From Serpentinicella sp031432315 (GTDB lineage Bacteria; Bacillota; Clostridia; Peptostreptococcales; Natronincolaceae), in contig NZ_JAVKGO010000007.1 in assembly GCF_031432315.1 (NCBI RefSeq), forward strand, positions 85,350 through 149,349: DNA of 64,000 nucleotides, read 5' to 3'. The notes beneath the pieces are model-generated. The model saw only the letters and a program-made list of their open reading frames with translations. It was not told where the DNA came from and ran no database searches. The position numbers were made by a program, and so were the translations under genes. Shown piece after piece: positions 51,420-59,707 of the stretch; within the stretch, counting starts at the first letter, position 1, and each line of letters starts with the position of its first letter.

Positions 51420-53288
51420 TTGTTTGATATAAAAGAACAATTAGCATTACTCCCAGATAAACCCGGGGTATACTTGATGAAGGATAAAGAAGAGACGATT
51501 ATATATGTTGGAAAAGCAATTTCTTTAAAAAATAGAGTCCGTCAATATTTTCAGTCATTAAAAAATCAAACGACTAAAGTACAAGCAATGGTATCTCACA
51601 TTGTTTCTTTTGAATATATAGTAACTGATTCAGAGCTTGAAGCATTAATACTCGAGTGTAATCTGATTAAAAAAAATAGACCGAAGTACAATGTGCTATT
51701 AAGAGATGATAAAAGTTATCCTTATATAAAAATCACAGTAAATGAAGAGTTTCCTCGTGTATTTAAAACAAGACAATTTGTTAAGGATAAAGCAAAATAC
51801 TTTGGGCCTTATACAAATGGAGGTGCGTTAAAAGAAACTTTAGAGGTCATACATAAACTTTTTCCTATAAGAACATGTAGACGTAATATAAGACAGTCTA
51901 TTGAAAAAAAAGAACGGCCTTGTTTATATTATCATATAAAGAAATGTGTTGGACCTTGTACAGGAAATGTCGATGTACAAAGCTACAGGCAGATGATAGA
52001 TGAAATTATACTTTTTTTAAGTGGGAAACAGGATGAATTGATCAGGAAAATTGAAAGTAAAATGAAGGAAGCAGCAAAGGAAATGGACTTTGAAAATGCT
52101 GCTGTTTATAGAGATCAATTTATGGCATTACAAAATATTGTAGAAAAACAAAAGGTTTTATCAACAGAACAGATTGATCAAGATGTCATTGGCATTTATA
52201 AAGGAGAAGACACGGAAAGAAGTTGTGCACAAGTATTTTTTATTAGACAGGGCAAGCTTCTTCAACGGGAACATTTTATGCTAGAAACTAGTAAGGAGAG
52301 CACTGGAGAAATAATATCATCTTTCCTTAAACAATTTTATAGTGAAGTTGCTTTTATACCGAAAGAAATTCTAATTCAAGAAAAAGTAGAGGATCAAAAT
52401 ATCCTAGAAGAATGGTTAACGCAAAAAAGAGGCAATCGTGTTAAATTAAAAGCACCTCAAAAAGGTGAGAAAAAATCTTTAGTTGAGATGGCGACAAAAA
52501 ATGCTCAAGTAACAATGGTGCAAGTAGAAGAAGCAAACAAAAAAGAAAAAGATCAAAGGGATACAGTTTTAAGACAACTGCAACATGTATTAGAATTAGA
52601 TGCGCCTCCTATGAGAATAGAGGCTTTTGATATATCCAATATACAAGGAGTAGAGTCAGTTGGCTCTATGGTTGTATTTGAGGAAGGAAAAGCAGCAAGA
52701 AAACATTATAGACGATTTAAAATAAAAACAGTACAAGGGGCAAACGATTATGCAAGTATGGAGGAAGTAATTAATCGAAGATTTACTAGAGGACTTAAAG
52801 AAACAAAAGATATAATTGATAAAACAATGACAATAAATGAAGGAAAGTTTGCAATTTTTCCTGATGTAATTATGATCGATGGAGGGGCTGGGCAAGTAAG
52901 CAGTGCACAAAAGGTTTTAGATCAATTAAACATAGACATCCCGATCTGTGGTATGGTAAAAGACGATAAACATCGAACAAGAGGGTTGATATATAAAGGG
53001 GAAGAATTTGTCCTTGATAAGGCATCACCTTTACTTCGTTTTATTGCTAAAATGCAGGACGAGGCGCATCGATTTGCAATAAATTATCACAGAAGCTTAA
53101 GAAAAGATAAAACCCTGAACTCAATTTTAGAGGAGATACCTGGTATTGGTGAGAAACGCAGACAAGCATTAATGAAGCATTTTAAAAGTCTAGATAAAAT
53201 GAAAATTGCATCGGTGGAAGAGTTAACAGAAGTTGAGGGAATTACATCAGTTAATGCAAAAAGTATATATGAATTCTTTAATAAATAA
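51420..53288 (+). CDS. uvrC: Excinuclease ABC subunit C
   Basis: A 622-aa nuclease making both incisions in nucleotide-excision repair. The GIY-YIG domain (GVYLMKDKEETIIYVGKA, residues ~15-95) cuts 3'; a UVR domain follows (KEAAKEMDFENAAVYRDQF); the RNase H-like domain (EAFDISNIQGVESVGSMVV, MIDGGAGQVSSAQ) cuts 5'; and the C-terminus has tandem helix-hairpin-helix motifs (LEEIPGIGEKRRQALMKHF). The start is TTG at 51420, behind AGAGGTGATCAT; an upstream TTG at 51375 would add 15 residues without a site. I see no LexA box in the 110 bases upstream. Confidence 0.96.
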   Translation: MFDIKEQLALLPDKPGVYLMKDKEETIIYVGKAISLKNRVRQYFQSLKNQTTKVQAMVSHIVSFEYIVTDSELEALILECNLIKKNRPKYNVLLRDDKSYPYIKITVNEEFPRVFKTRQFVKDKAKYFGPYTNGGALKETLEVIHKLFPIRTCRRNIRQSIEKKERPCLYYHIKKCVGPCTGNVDVQSYRQMIDEIILFLSGKQDELIRKIESKMKEAAKEMDFENAAVYRDQFMALQNIVEKQKVLSTEQIDQDVIGIYKGEDTERSCAQVFFIRQGKLLQREHFMLETSKESTGEIISSFLKQFYSEVAFIPKEILIQEKVEDQNILEEWLTQKRGNRVKLKAPQKGEKKSLVEMATKNAQVTMVQVEEANKKEKDQRDTVLRQLQHVLELDAPPMRIEAFDISNIQGVESVGSMVVFEEGKAARKHYRRFKIKTVQGANDYASMEEVINRRFTRGLKETKDIIDKTMTINEGKFAIFPDVIMIDGGAGQVSSAQKVLDQLNIDIPICGMVKDDKHRTRGLIYKGEEFVLDKASPLLRFIAKMQDEAHRFAINYHRSLRKDKTLNSILEEIPGIGEKRRQALMKHFKSLDKMKIASVEELTEVEGITSVNAKSIYEFFNK

Positions 53289-53417
53289 TATATCTTTTCA
53301 AAAGGATATTTATTATAAGATTATTTTTAATAAATAATAATTATAAAATTCTAAAAATTACGACTTATAATTTTAAACACAATTTAGTTAAAAATTTAAC
53401 ATATATAAGGTTCTTTA

Positions 53418-53426
53418 TGTTATAAT
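53418..53426 (+). promoter_or_regulatory. Extended -10 promoter of the hnd operon
   Basis: TGTTATAAT is a perfect extended -10, with the start predicted near 53433 and a leader of about 100 bases. No clear -35 is present. Confidence 0.6.
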
Positions 53427-53453
53427 TGTATTGAAAAAAATGAAATTTATTAT

Positions 53454-53492
53454 TGTGACGTTGTTAAATGTTAAAAATTAAACAAAGTCGCA
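53454..53492. repeat. Inverted repeat in the hnd leader
   Basis: The arms TGTGACGTTGTT (53454-53465) and AACAAAGTCGCA (53481-53492) pair at 11 of 12 positions (one of these a G-T) around a 15-base A/T interior. It could fold in the leader RNA or be a protein site. The TTGTT...AACAA inner arms resemble Rex half sites but are too far apart for the known Rex operator. Confidence 0.5.
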
Positions 53493-53533
53493 ACATTTCT
53501 CTTTATGAGTAAATAAGAATAGGGAGGGGAATT

Positions 53534-54007
53534 ATGGCTAAGGATATCTTAACGAAAGAAAACTTTGAAGCATTGCAAAAGGTAATTGATCGCCATAAAG
53601 GTCAAAAAGGTGCATTAATGCCAGTGTTACATGAAGCACAACGTATTTTTGGGTGTTTATCATTAGAAGTACAGAAGAAAGTTTCTGAAGAATTACAAAT
53701 TTCATTAAGTGAAATTTATGGGGTAGCAACATTTTACTCTCAATTTTCACTAGTACCAAAAGGGGACTATGTAATTGGGGTTTGTATGGGTACAGCCTGT
53801 TACGTGAAAGGTGCTCAGCCAATTTTGGACAAGGTTTCGGAACTAACAAATACAAAAGCTGGTGAAACATCTGAAGATGGTAAATATACGATTGAGGCTA
53901 CTAGATGTATTGGGGCTTGTGGACTTGCACCGCTTATTACAGTGAATGAAGATGTATATGGAAAATTAAAGGTTGAAGATGTAGCAGATATTATAAAAAA
54001 ATATTAA
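53534..54007 (+). CDS. hndA: NADH-oxidising iron-sulfur subunit, NuoE-like (HndA)
   Basis: A 157-aa thioredoxin-fold [2Fe-2S] subunit of the NuoE/HndA family. The four cysteine ligands are in GVCMGTACYVKGA and TRCIGACGLAPLI (about residues 85, 90, 126, 130). The N-terminal helical part (LMPVLHEAQRIFGCLS, EIYGVATFYSQFSL) is typical. It passes electrons between the FMN subunit and partners in bifurcating hydrogenases, formate dehydrogenases and complex I. AGGGAGGGGAATT precedes the ATG. First of three consecutive genes. Confidence 0.92.
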   Translation: MAKDILTKENFEALQKVIDRHKGQKGALMPVLHEAQRIFGCLSLEVQKKVSEELQISLSEIYGVATFYSQFSLVPKGDYVIGVCMGTACYVKGAQPILDKVSELTNTKAGETSEDGKYTIEATRCIGACGLAPLITVNEDVYGKLKVEDVADIIKKY

Positions 54008-54027
54008 TGTATCGAGGGGGTTTCTAA

Positions 54028-54387
54028 ATGAAATCAATTGCTGATTTAGAAAAAATCCGTAAAGAAGCATTAGACAAAATAAACTTAAGAAAAGAAAACA
54101 AAGGCACTCGTATTGTTGTAGGAATGGCTACTTGTGGCATTGCATCAGGGGCAAGACCTGTTATGATGGCACTGATTGAAGAGGTTAAAAAAAGGAATTT
54201 AGACAATGTTGTCGTTACACAAACCGGGTGTATTGGTGCCTGTAATATGGAGCCAATGATCGAAGTGTATAAAGAAGGTAATGAAAAAGTAACTTATATT
54301 AAAATGACGCCGGAGAAAGCAAAGCAAGTAATTCTAGAGCATATAGTGAACGGAAATGAAATAAATGAATTTATGATACAAGGCTAA
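54028..54387 (+). CDS. hndB: Thioredoxin-like [2Fe-2S] ferredoxin subunit (HndB)
   Basis: A 119-aa protein of the thioredoxin-like [2Fe-2S] ferredoxin family. The cysteine ligands are in VGMATCGIASGARPV and TQTGCIGACNMEPMI. The N-terminal helix (SIADLEKIRKEALDKINLRK) matches HndB of Desulfovibrio NADP-reducing hydrogenase. GAGGGGGTTTCTAA precedes the ATG, 20 bases after hndA. It probably docks with HndC. Confidence 0.9.
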   Translation: MKSIADLEKIRKEALDKINLRKENKGTRIVVGMATCGIASGARPVMMALIEEVKKRNLDNVVVTQTGCIGACNMEPMIEVYKEGNEKVTYIKMTPEKAKQVILEHIVNGNEINEFMIQG

Positions 54388-54432
54388 ATCAAGGGACTAC
54401 AAAAATCCTATGAGATACAAGGGGGAAAAAAG

Positions 54433-56229
54433 ATGGAACTTTTTAGATCACACGTTCTTGTCTGTGGCGGTACAGGATGTATTTCTTCAAGTGCAAACCA
54501 AATACTAGACAAATTTAACGAAGAAATTAAGAAAAATGACCTAGAAAAAGAAGTGAAAGCACTGCAAACAGGATGCTTTGGTTTATGTGAAGCAGGACCG
54601 ATTGTAATTGTATATCCAGAAGGAACGTTCTATAGTCAAATAAAAGTAGAAGATGTACCAAAAATTACTGAAGAACATTTACTAAAAGGAAGGATTGTTA
54701 AAGACCTTCTCTTTAAAGAGTCAGTAGATGAAGACAAAATAAAGTCAGTTAATGAAGTTGAATTCTATAAAAAACAAATGCGAATAGCCCTTAGAAATTG
54801 TGGTGTGATTAATCCTGAAGTAATTGAAGAGTATATAGCTTTAGATGGATATCAAGCATTAGCTAAAGCATTAACAGAAATGACGCCCGAAGAAGTTATT
54901 GATGTTATAAAAGAATCAGGTTTAAGAGGCCGTGGAGGCGGTGGATTCTCAGCTGGACTTAAGTGGGAATTTACAGCAAAGGCTGAAGGGGATGAAAAGT
55001 ATGTTGCCTGTAATGCCGACGAGGGAGACCCTGGGGCTTTTATGGATCGATCAATATTAGAAGGAGATCCTCATGCAATTATTGAATCTATGGCATTAGC
55101 TGCTTATGCAGTAGGGGCTAACCAAGGGTATGTTTATATTAGAGCAGAATATCCAATAGCGGTTAAGAGGTTGCAAATAGCCTTAGATCAAGCGAGAGAA
55201 GCAGGACTACTAGGAGAAAATATTTTTGGCACAGGCTTTAACTTTGACTTAGAAATAAGACTTGGAGCGGGAGCTTTCGTTTGTGGAGAAGAAACGGCAC
55301 TGATTAACTCTATTGAAGGAAAAAGAGGTATGCCTAGACCAAGACCTCCGTTCCCAGCACAAAAAGGGGTATGGAACAAACCTACTTTATTAAATAATGT
55401 AGAAACCTATGCAAATGTACCACAAATACTATTAAAGGGTGCAGAGTGGTTTGCAGGTATTGGAACTGAAAAATCTAAAGGGACGAAGGTATTTGCCCTT
55501 GGTGGTAAAATTGTTAATACCGGATTACTAGAAGTGCCTATGGGTACTACGCTAAGAGAAGTAATTTATGAAGTTGGTGGTGGAATTCCTAATGGTAAAG
55601 CTTTTAAAGCTGTCCAAACAGGGGGCCCATCTGGAGGCTGTATACCAGAAAAGTATATAGATACACCAATCGACTATGACAATTTAATTGAACTAGGCTC
55701 TATGATGGGGTCTGGAGGTATGATTGTTATGGATGAAGATAACTGTATGGTTGACATAGCAAGATTCTTTTTAGATTTTACTGTAGAAGAATCCTGTGGA
55801 AAATGTACACCATGTAGAGAAGGTACACAAAGAATGTTTGAGCTTCTCGATAAGATCACAGAAGGAAAAGGAACGTTAGAAGATATAGATAAACTAGAAA
55901 GCTTGGCAAAAACGATAAAGTCTGCATCTCTCTGTGGTTTAGGACAAACAGCACCAAATCCTGTATTATCAACACTACAATACTTTAGAGATGAGTATGA
56001 GGCGCATGTAACGGAAAAACGTTGTCCTGCAGGAGTATGTCAATCATTATTACAATATAAAGTAATACCAGAATTATGTAAAAAATGTGGCATTTGTGCG
56101 GTGAAATGCCCAGTTGACTGTATTGATGGTGTAAAAGGAAAAGAATTATACGTAATAGATCAGGATAAATGTGTAAAGTGTGGCGTTTGTGTAGGAGCAT
56201 GTCCATTTAAGGCTATTACTAAAAGTTAA
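54433..56229 (+). CDS. hndC: NADH-binding flavoprotein subunit, NuoF-like with ferredoxin tail (HndC)
   Basis: A 598-aa NADH:acceptor subunit with three parts. Residues 1-95: a thioredoxin-like [2Fe-2S] domain (CGGTGCISSSANQILDKF, LQTGCFGLCEAGPIV). Residues 120-530: the NuoF core with FMN/NADH site GLRGRGGGGFSAGLKWEF, CNADEGDPGAFMDRS, an SLBB domain and the [4Fe-4S] motif ESCGKCTPCREGT. Residues 545-598: two [4Fe-4S] clusters (CKKCGICAVKCPVDC; CVKCGVCVGACPFKA). This is the HndC/HydB architecture of electron-bifurcating enzymes. A terminator follows at once, and no H-cluster subunit is encoded next to it. Confidence 0.95.
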   Translation: MELFRSHVLVCGGTGCISSSANQILDKFNEEIKKNDLEKEVKALQTGCFGLCEAGPIVIVYPEGTFYSQIKVEDVPKITEEHLLKGRIVKDLLFKESVDEDKIKSVNEVEFYKKQMRIALRNCGVINPEVIEEYIALDGYQALAKALTEMTPEEVIDVIKESGLRGRGGGGFSAGLKWEFTAKAEGDEKYVACNADEGDPGAFMDRSILEGDPHAIIESMALAAYAVGANQGYVYIRAEYPIAVKRLQIALDQAREAGLLGENIFGTGFNFDLEIRLGAGAFVCGEETALINSIEGKRGMPRPRPPFPAQKGVWNKPTLLNNVETYANVPQILLKGAEWFAGIGTEKSKGTKVFALGGKIVNTGLLEVPMGTTLREVIYEVGGGIPNGKAFKAVQTGGPSGGCIPEKYIDTPIDYDNLIELGSMMGSGGMIVMDEDNCMVDIARFFLDFTVEESCGKCTPCREGTQRMFELLDKITEGKGTLEDIDKLESLAKTIKSASLCGLGQTAPNPVLSTLQYFRDEYEAHVTEKRCPAGVCQSLLQYKVIPELCKKCGICAVKCPVDCIDGVKGKELYVIDQDKCVKCGVCVGACPFKAITKS

Positions 56230-56247
56230 TAAGTAATTACACACAAC

Positions 56248-56277
56248 AAAAAGAGACTGCATATAGTCTCTTTTTTT
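56248..56277 (+). terminator. Intrinsic terminator of hndABC
   Basis: An 11-bp stem (56248-56258 with 56265-56275), a GCATAT loop and seven Ts. It closes the operon 19 bases after hndC. Confidence 0.92.
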
Positions 56278-56343
56278 GTATATAGAGAGTCTGCATACAT
56301 ATTGCACTGGACCTTAGAATATGAATTATTAGGGGGGATATGT

Positions 56344-57684
56344 ATGCCGTCAAGAAAGCACAGACCTAGAGTAGCTATACTTAGTTTTGTTTTAGCAATA
56401 TTTGTTGTGATGGGGCCATTTTATTTTATGTTTTATCAACCTCAACCATTAAATTTTAATACAACAACTAAGCCTACATGGACAGGTATAATCTCATTTT
56501 GGGATCTACCCAACTTTGATAGTAAAAAAGGAACAAATTTTGGATGGATTAATGAAAAAATTAAACAATTTGAAAGGAAAAACCCCGGTGTATTTATTGA
56601 TTTCAATCCTATAGCATCAGAGAATGGAAGTGAGTTTATTGAAGAATCAATTAAAAATGGTGAGGCACCGGATATTGTTCCTATTGGAATTGATACAAAC
56701 ATATTAACGAAAGGAAACTTTGTGCCTTTAAACGAACATCTTCCTACAAATGAATTAAAAAGATTTAATGAGCGCATTATAAATGCTTTAACAGTTGAAA
56801 ATGAAGTTTTAGCACTGCCCTGGATGGTAACAACTTATACAATGATGATTAATATGGAACTATTTAGAGAAAGAGGCGTGAAACCACCAGAGGATGGAAA
56901 TTGGACCTATGATGAGTTTATTGCAACATCAAGACAGTTAACTTATGATAGTAGAGGCGGAGATAAAATTGATCATTTTGGTTTTCATAGTTTTATAGAG
57001 CCGGGATACTATAATATGTGGGGAATCCTATTAAGTGATGGAGCAGACATTTTTGATGAAAATCAAAATTATGTTTTTACAGGAAAAGAAGCAATAAGTG
57101 GCGTCCAGAAGGTTATAGACTTAAAACATGCCCATGGGATCACTCCGGAATCATTTGGTGAAGACAATGCGGCCGCAGCCTGGACACGATTTTTAAAAAA
57201 GCAAGATGTAGCAGTGTACCCTGTAGGATTATGGGGAGTAAATGCATTAGAACAATTAAATAACCAAGGAGAAGGTTTTGAGTATAGAACAGCTAATTTT
57301 CCTATAGGTAACGGATCTACACCAGTAATTATGACTAGTGGCATAGGAGCATATGCCATTACACAGCAGGAAGACCCAGAGAAATTAAAGATGTGTCTAG
57401 AGTTTATTAAATTTTTAACTGATGATTCACATCAAGAGGAATTACATCGTCTAGGTGCATTTCCAGTTAAAAACGATATTGACAACATATATGAAAATCA
57501 AATTTATATGAGTAATATACAAGCGCAGTTAGATAATATAAAAATTATTAATCCCCATCCAAGATGGAAAGAAATAGATACCATCATTCAAGAAGAAATA
57601 AAAAAAGGGATCCTAGAGAAAAAAAATGCAGAACAAGTAGTTAATGATGCTTATACTGAGATAAAGCAAATACTCAAAAACTAA
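56344..57684 (+). CDS. Membrane-anchored extracellular solute-binding protein (family 1), orphan
   Basis: A 446-aa periplasmic-binding-type protein related to sugar-binding components of ABC importers (WTGIISFWDLPNF; IKQFERKNPGVFIDFNP; ALPWMVTTYTMMINMELF; GLWGVNALEQL). The N-terminus is basic with one hydrophobic segment (residues ~9-29) and has no lipobox cysteine and no obvious cleavage site, so it seems to be held by an uncleaved helix. The ATG at 56344 follows AGGGGGG. No permease or ATPase gene is near; it may work with a transporter encoded elsewhere or as a sensor. A ligand cannot be named. Confidence 0.85.
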   Translation: MPSRKHRPRVAILSFVLAIFVVMGPFYFMFYQPQPLNFNTTTKPTWTGIISFWDLPNFDSKKGTNFGWINEKIKQFERKNPGVFIDFNPIASENGSEFIEESIKNGEAPDIVPIGIDTNILTKGNFVPLNEHLPTNELKRFNERIINALTVENEVLALPWMVTTYTMMINMELFRERGVKPPEDGNWTYDEFIATSRQLTYDSRGGDKIDHFGFHSFIEPGYYNMWGILLSDGADIFDENQNYVFTGKEAISGVQKVIDLKHAHGITPESFGEDNAAAAWTRFLKKQDVAVYPVGLWGVNALEQLNNQGEGFEYRTANFPIGNGSTPVIMTSGIGAYAITQQEDPEKLKMCLEFIKFLTDDSHQEELHRLGAFPVKNDIDNIYENQIYMSNIQAQLDNIKIINPHPRWKEIDTIIQEEIKKGILEKKNAEQVVNDAYTEIKQILKN

Positions 57685-57696
57685 ATAAAGCTTTCA

Positions 57697-57725
57697 TTGA
57701 CCTGTTTTTTTAAAAAGGATATACT
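57697..57725 (+). promoter_or_regulatory. Sigma-A promoter of the murB-rapZ-yvcK operon
   Basis: TTGACC (57697-57702), a 17-base spacer and TATACT (57720-57725) each match the consensus at five of six positions. The start near 57732 gives a 130-base leader to murB, with some weak pairing and no known riboswitch. Confidence 0.75.
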
Positions 57726-57862
57726 TGATGTGTAATAACTCAGTTTTAGAACATCTTCTTTAAACCTTGTCAATCAGCTTACTATCAAACATAGCTCTAT
57801 TGCAAGTTATTGAATAAACTGGGAATAATAAATAGTATCAATTATTAAATAGGAGTGAAAAA

Positions 57863-58777
57863 ATGAATAAAGCGCACTTATACAATGAGTTTATTAAGAT
57901 TATGAATAAAGATAATGTACTTATAGATGAACCAATGAAAAATCATACATCCTTCAAAATAGGTGGTCCAGCAGATATTTTTCTAATACCACAAACCATT
58001 GATGAAGTTCAAGCAGTTATAAAAATATGCAACCAGAATGATGTATCCGTATTTATTTTAGGTAATGGATCAAATCTATTAGTAAGTGATAAAGGTATGA
58101 GAACGGTTGTGTTAAAAATTGGTGACAATTTAAATCAAGTTACTTTTGATGGAACGAAAGTAACTGCTGAGGCAGGTATATTACTTTCCAGACTATCGAA
58201 GAGAATATTAAAGAACAATTTAACAGGATTTGAGTTTGCTGACGGTATTCCTGGGTCTTTGGGTGGTGCAGTAACAATGAACGCAGGAGCCTACGGTGGT
58301 GAAATGAAAGATGTTGTGTGGTCATGTAAAGCTGTGACTCAAAAAGGTGAAATGATAGAATTAAGCAAAGAACAGTTAGATTTAGGGTATAGAACAAGTA
58401 CCATACAAAAGAACAACTATATAGTTTTAGAAGTAACCCTTGACTTGCAAGTTGGAACATACGAAGAAATTAAATCAAAAATTAATGAATTAACAGAAAA
58501 AAGAACAACAAAACAACCATTAAATTTACCTAGTGCAGGAAGTGTTTTTAAAAGGCCACCGGGTTTTTATGCTGGTAAACTTATCGAAGACTCTAATTTG
58601 AAAGGCTATCAAATTGGTGGGGCACAAGTTTCAGAGCTACATGCTGGGTTTATTGTTAATAAGGGTGGAGCTACCGCAGAGGATGTAACAAATTTGATCA
58701 AACATATTCAAAATACAGTGAAAAAGAACTTTGGAGTTTTACTAGAAACAGAAGTTAAAATGATTGGTGAAGCGTAA
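57863..58777 (+). CDS. murB: UDP-N-acetylenolpyruvoylglucosamine reductase
   Basis: A 304-aa FAD enzyme reducing UDP-GlcNAc-enolpyruvate to UDP-MurNAc in peptidoglycan precursor synthesis. Signs are HTSFKIGGPADIFLIP and ILGNGSNLLVSD (FAD pyrophosphate), GFEFADGIPGSLGGAVTMNAGAYGGE (read in two blocks), PSAGSVFKRPPGFYAGKLIE with the catalytic serine and LLETEVKMIGE with the glutamate. This is the shorter type II form usual in Firmicutes. AGGAGTG precedes the ATG. It is followed 55 bases on by rapZ. Confidence 0.97.
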   Translation: MNKAHLYNEFIKIMNKDNVLIDEPMKNHTSFKIGGPADIFLIPQTIDEVQAVIKICNQNDVSVFILGNGSNLLVSDKGMRTVVLKIGDNLNQVTFDGTKVTAEAGILLSRLSKRILKNNLTGFEFADGIPGSLGGAVTMNAGAYGGEMKDVVWSCKAVTQKGEMIELSKEQLDLGYRTSTIQKNNYIVLEVTLDLQVGTYEEIKSKINELTEKRTTKQPLNLPSAGSVFKRPPGFYAGKLIEDSNLKGYQIGGAQVSELHAGFIVNKGGATAEDVTNLIKHIQNTVKKNFGVLLETEVKMIGEA

Positions 58778-58832
58778 TATAAGGTTTAGTGTATTGAAAA
58801 TAAATTTTAATACATAAGAGGAGTTGGATTAT

Positions 58833-59705
58833 ATGAGGTTTGTTATTGTAACAGGAATGTCAGGTGCAGGGAAAAGTCAAGCCATTAATTGTATGGAGGA
58901 TTTCGGATTTTACTGTATTGATAATCTACCACCTATTTTGATACCAAAGTTTGCAGAGTTGTGTAATCAAACACAAAGGGGTATTGAAAAGGTTGCACTA
59001 GTCATTGATATAAGAGGTGGACTATTTTTCAACGATCTTTTTGAATCCTTAAATGAGCTAGAACAACAAGGATTAAAGTATGAAATATTATTTTTAGATG
59101 CATCGGATGAAATTCTTTTAAAAAGATTTAAAGAAACAAGAAGAAGCCATCCAATTGGTGGAACAGAAGGTTTAAAATCAGGTATAAAAAAAGAACGAGA
59201 TCAACTTCATGAGCTTAAAAAGCGTGCAACAAATATAATTGATACTACGAAACTGACACCTGGACTTCTAAAAGAAGAGCTACGAAATATTTTTTTAGAA
59301 GGAAATGAAATGAATAATCTTATTATATCAATATCATCCTTCGGGTTTAAGCACGGGATGCCTACTGATTCAGATTTAGTTTTTGATGTCAGGTTTTTAC
59401 CAAATCCATTTTATATCGAAGAGCTAAAAGAAATGACTGGTAACGATAAAGTAATCCGAGATTATGTTATGGAATCACCTATTAGTGTTGAATTTTCCAA
59501 AAAGCTTATAGATATGATAGATTTTCTAATTCCTCAGTACATAAAAGAAGGAAAAAATCAATTAGTTATATCTATTGGCTGTACCGGTGGAAAGCACAGG
59601 TCGGTTACAATTGCCCATGTTCTTTATCATTGGCTAAAAGAAAAAAAACACCGTGTTGTTCTAACCCATCGTGATTTAATCATGTCTGGAGAAAGGAAAA
59701 AATAA
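58833..59705 (+). CDS. rapZ: RNase adapter / nucleotide-binding protein RapZ (YvcJ)
   Basis: A 290-aa P-loop protein. The N-terminal kinase-like domain has GMSGAGKSQAINCMEDFGF and the LFLDASDEILLKRFKETRRSHP segment. The C-terminal domain (GFKHGMPTDSDLVFDVRFLPNP; SIGCTGGKHRSVTIAHVL) senses amino-sugar metabolites in E. coli; in Bacilli YvcJ binds and hydrolyses GTP and affects competence. The ATG at 58833 is nine bases from AGAGGAG; a TTG at 58824 overlaps that site. It lies two bases before yvcK. Confidence 0.95.
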   Translation: MRFVIVTGMSGAGKSQAINCMEDFGFYCIDNLPPILIPKFAELCNQTQRGIEKVALVIDIRGGLFFNDLFESLNELEQQGLKYEILFLDASDEILLKRFKETRRSHPIGGTEGLKSGIKKERDQLHELKKRATNIIDTTKLTPGLLKEELRNIFLEGNEMNNLIISISSFGFKHGMPTDSDLVFDVRFLPNPFYIEELKEMTGNDKVIRDYVMESPISVEFSKKLIDMIDFLIPQYIKEGKNQLVISIGCTGGKHRSVTIAHVLYHWLKEKKHRVVLTHRDLIMSGERKK

Positions 59706-59707
59706 TA

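Noticed and set aside
53461..53486. Possible Rex operator before hndA.
   Set aside because: The TTGTT and AACAA arms are separated by 15 bases; the known Rex site is an 18-base palindrome with a four-base centre. Kept only as an unnamed inverted repeat.
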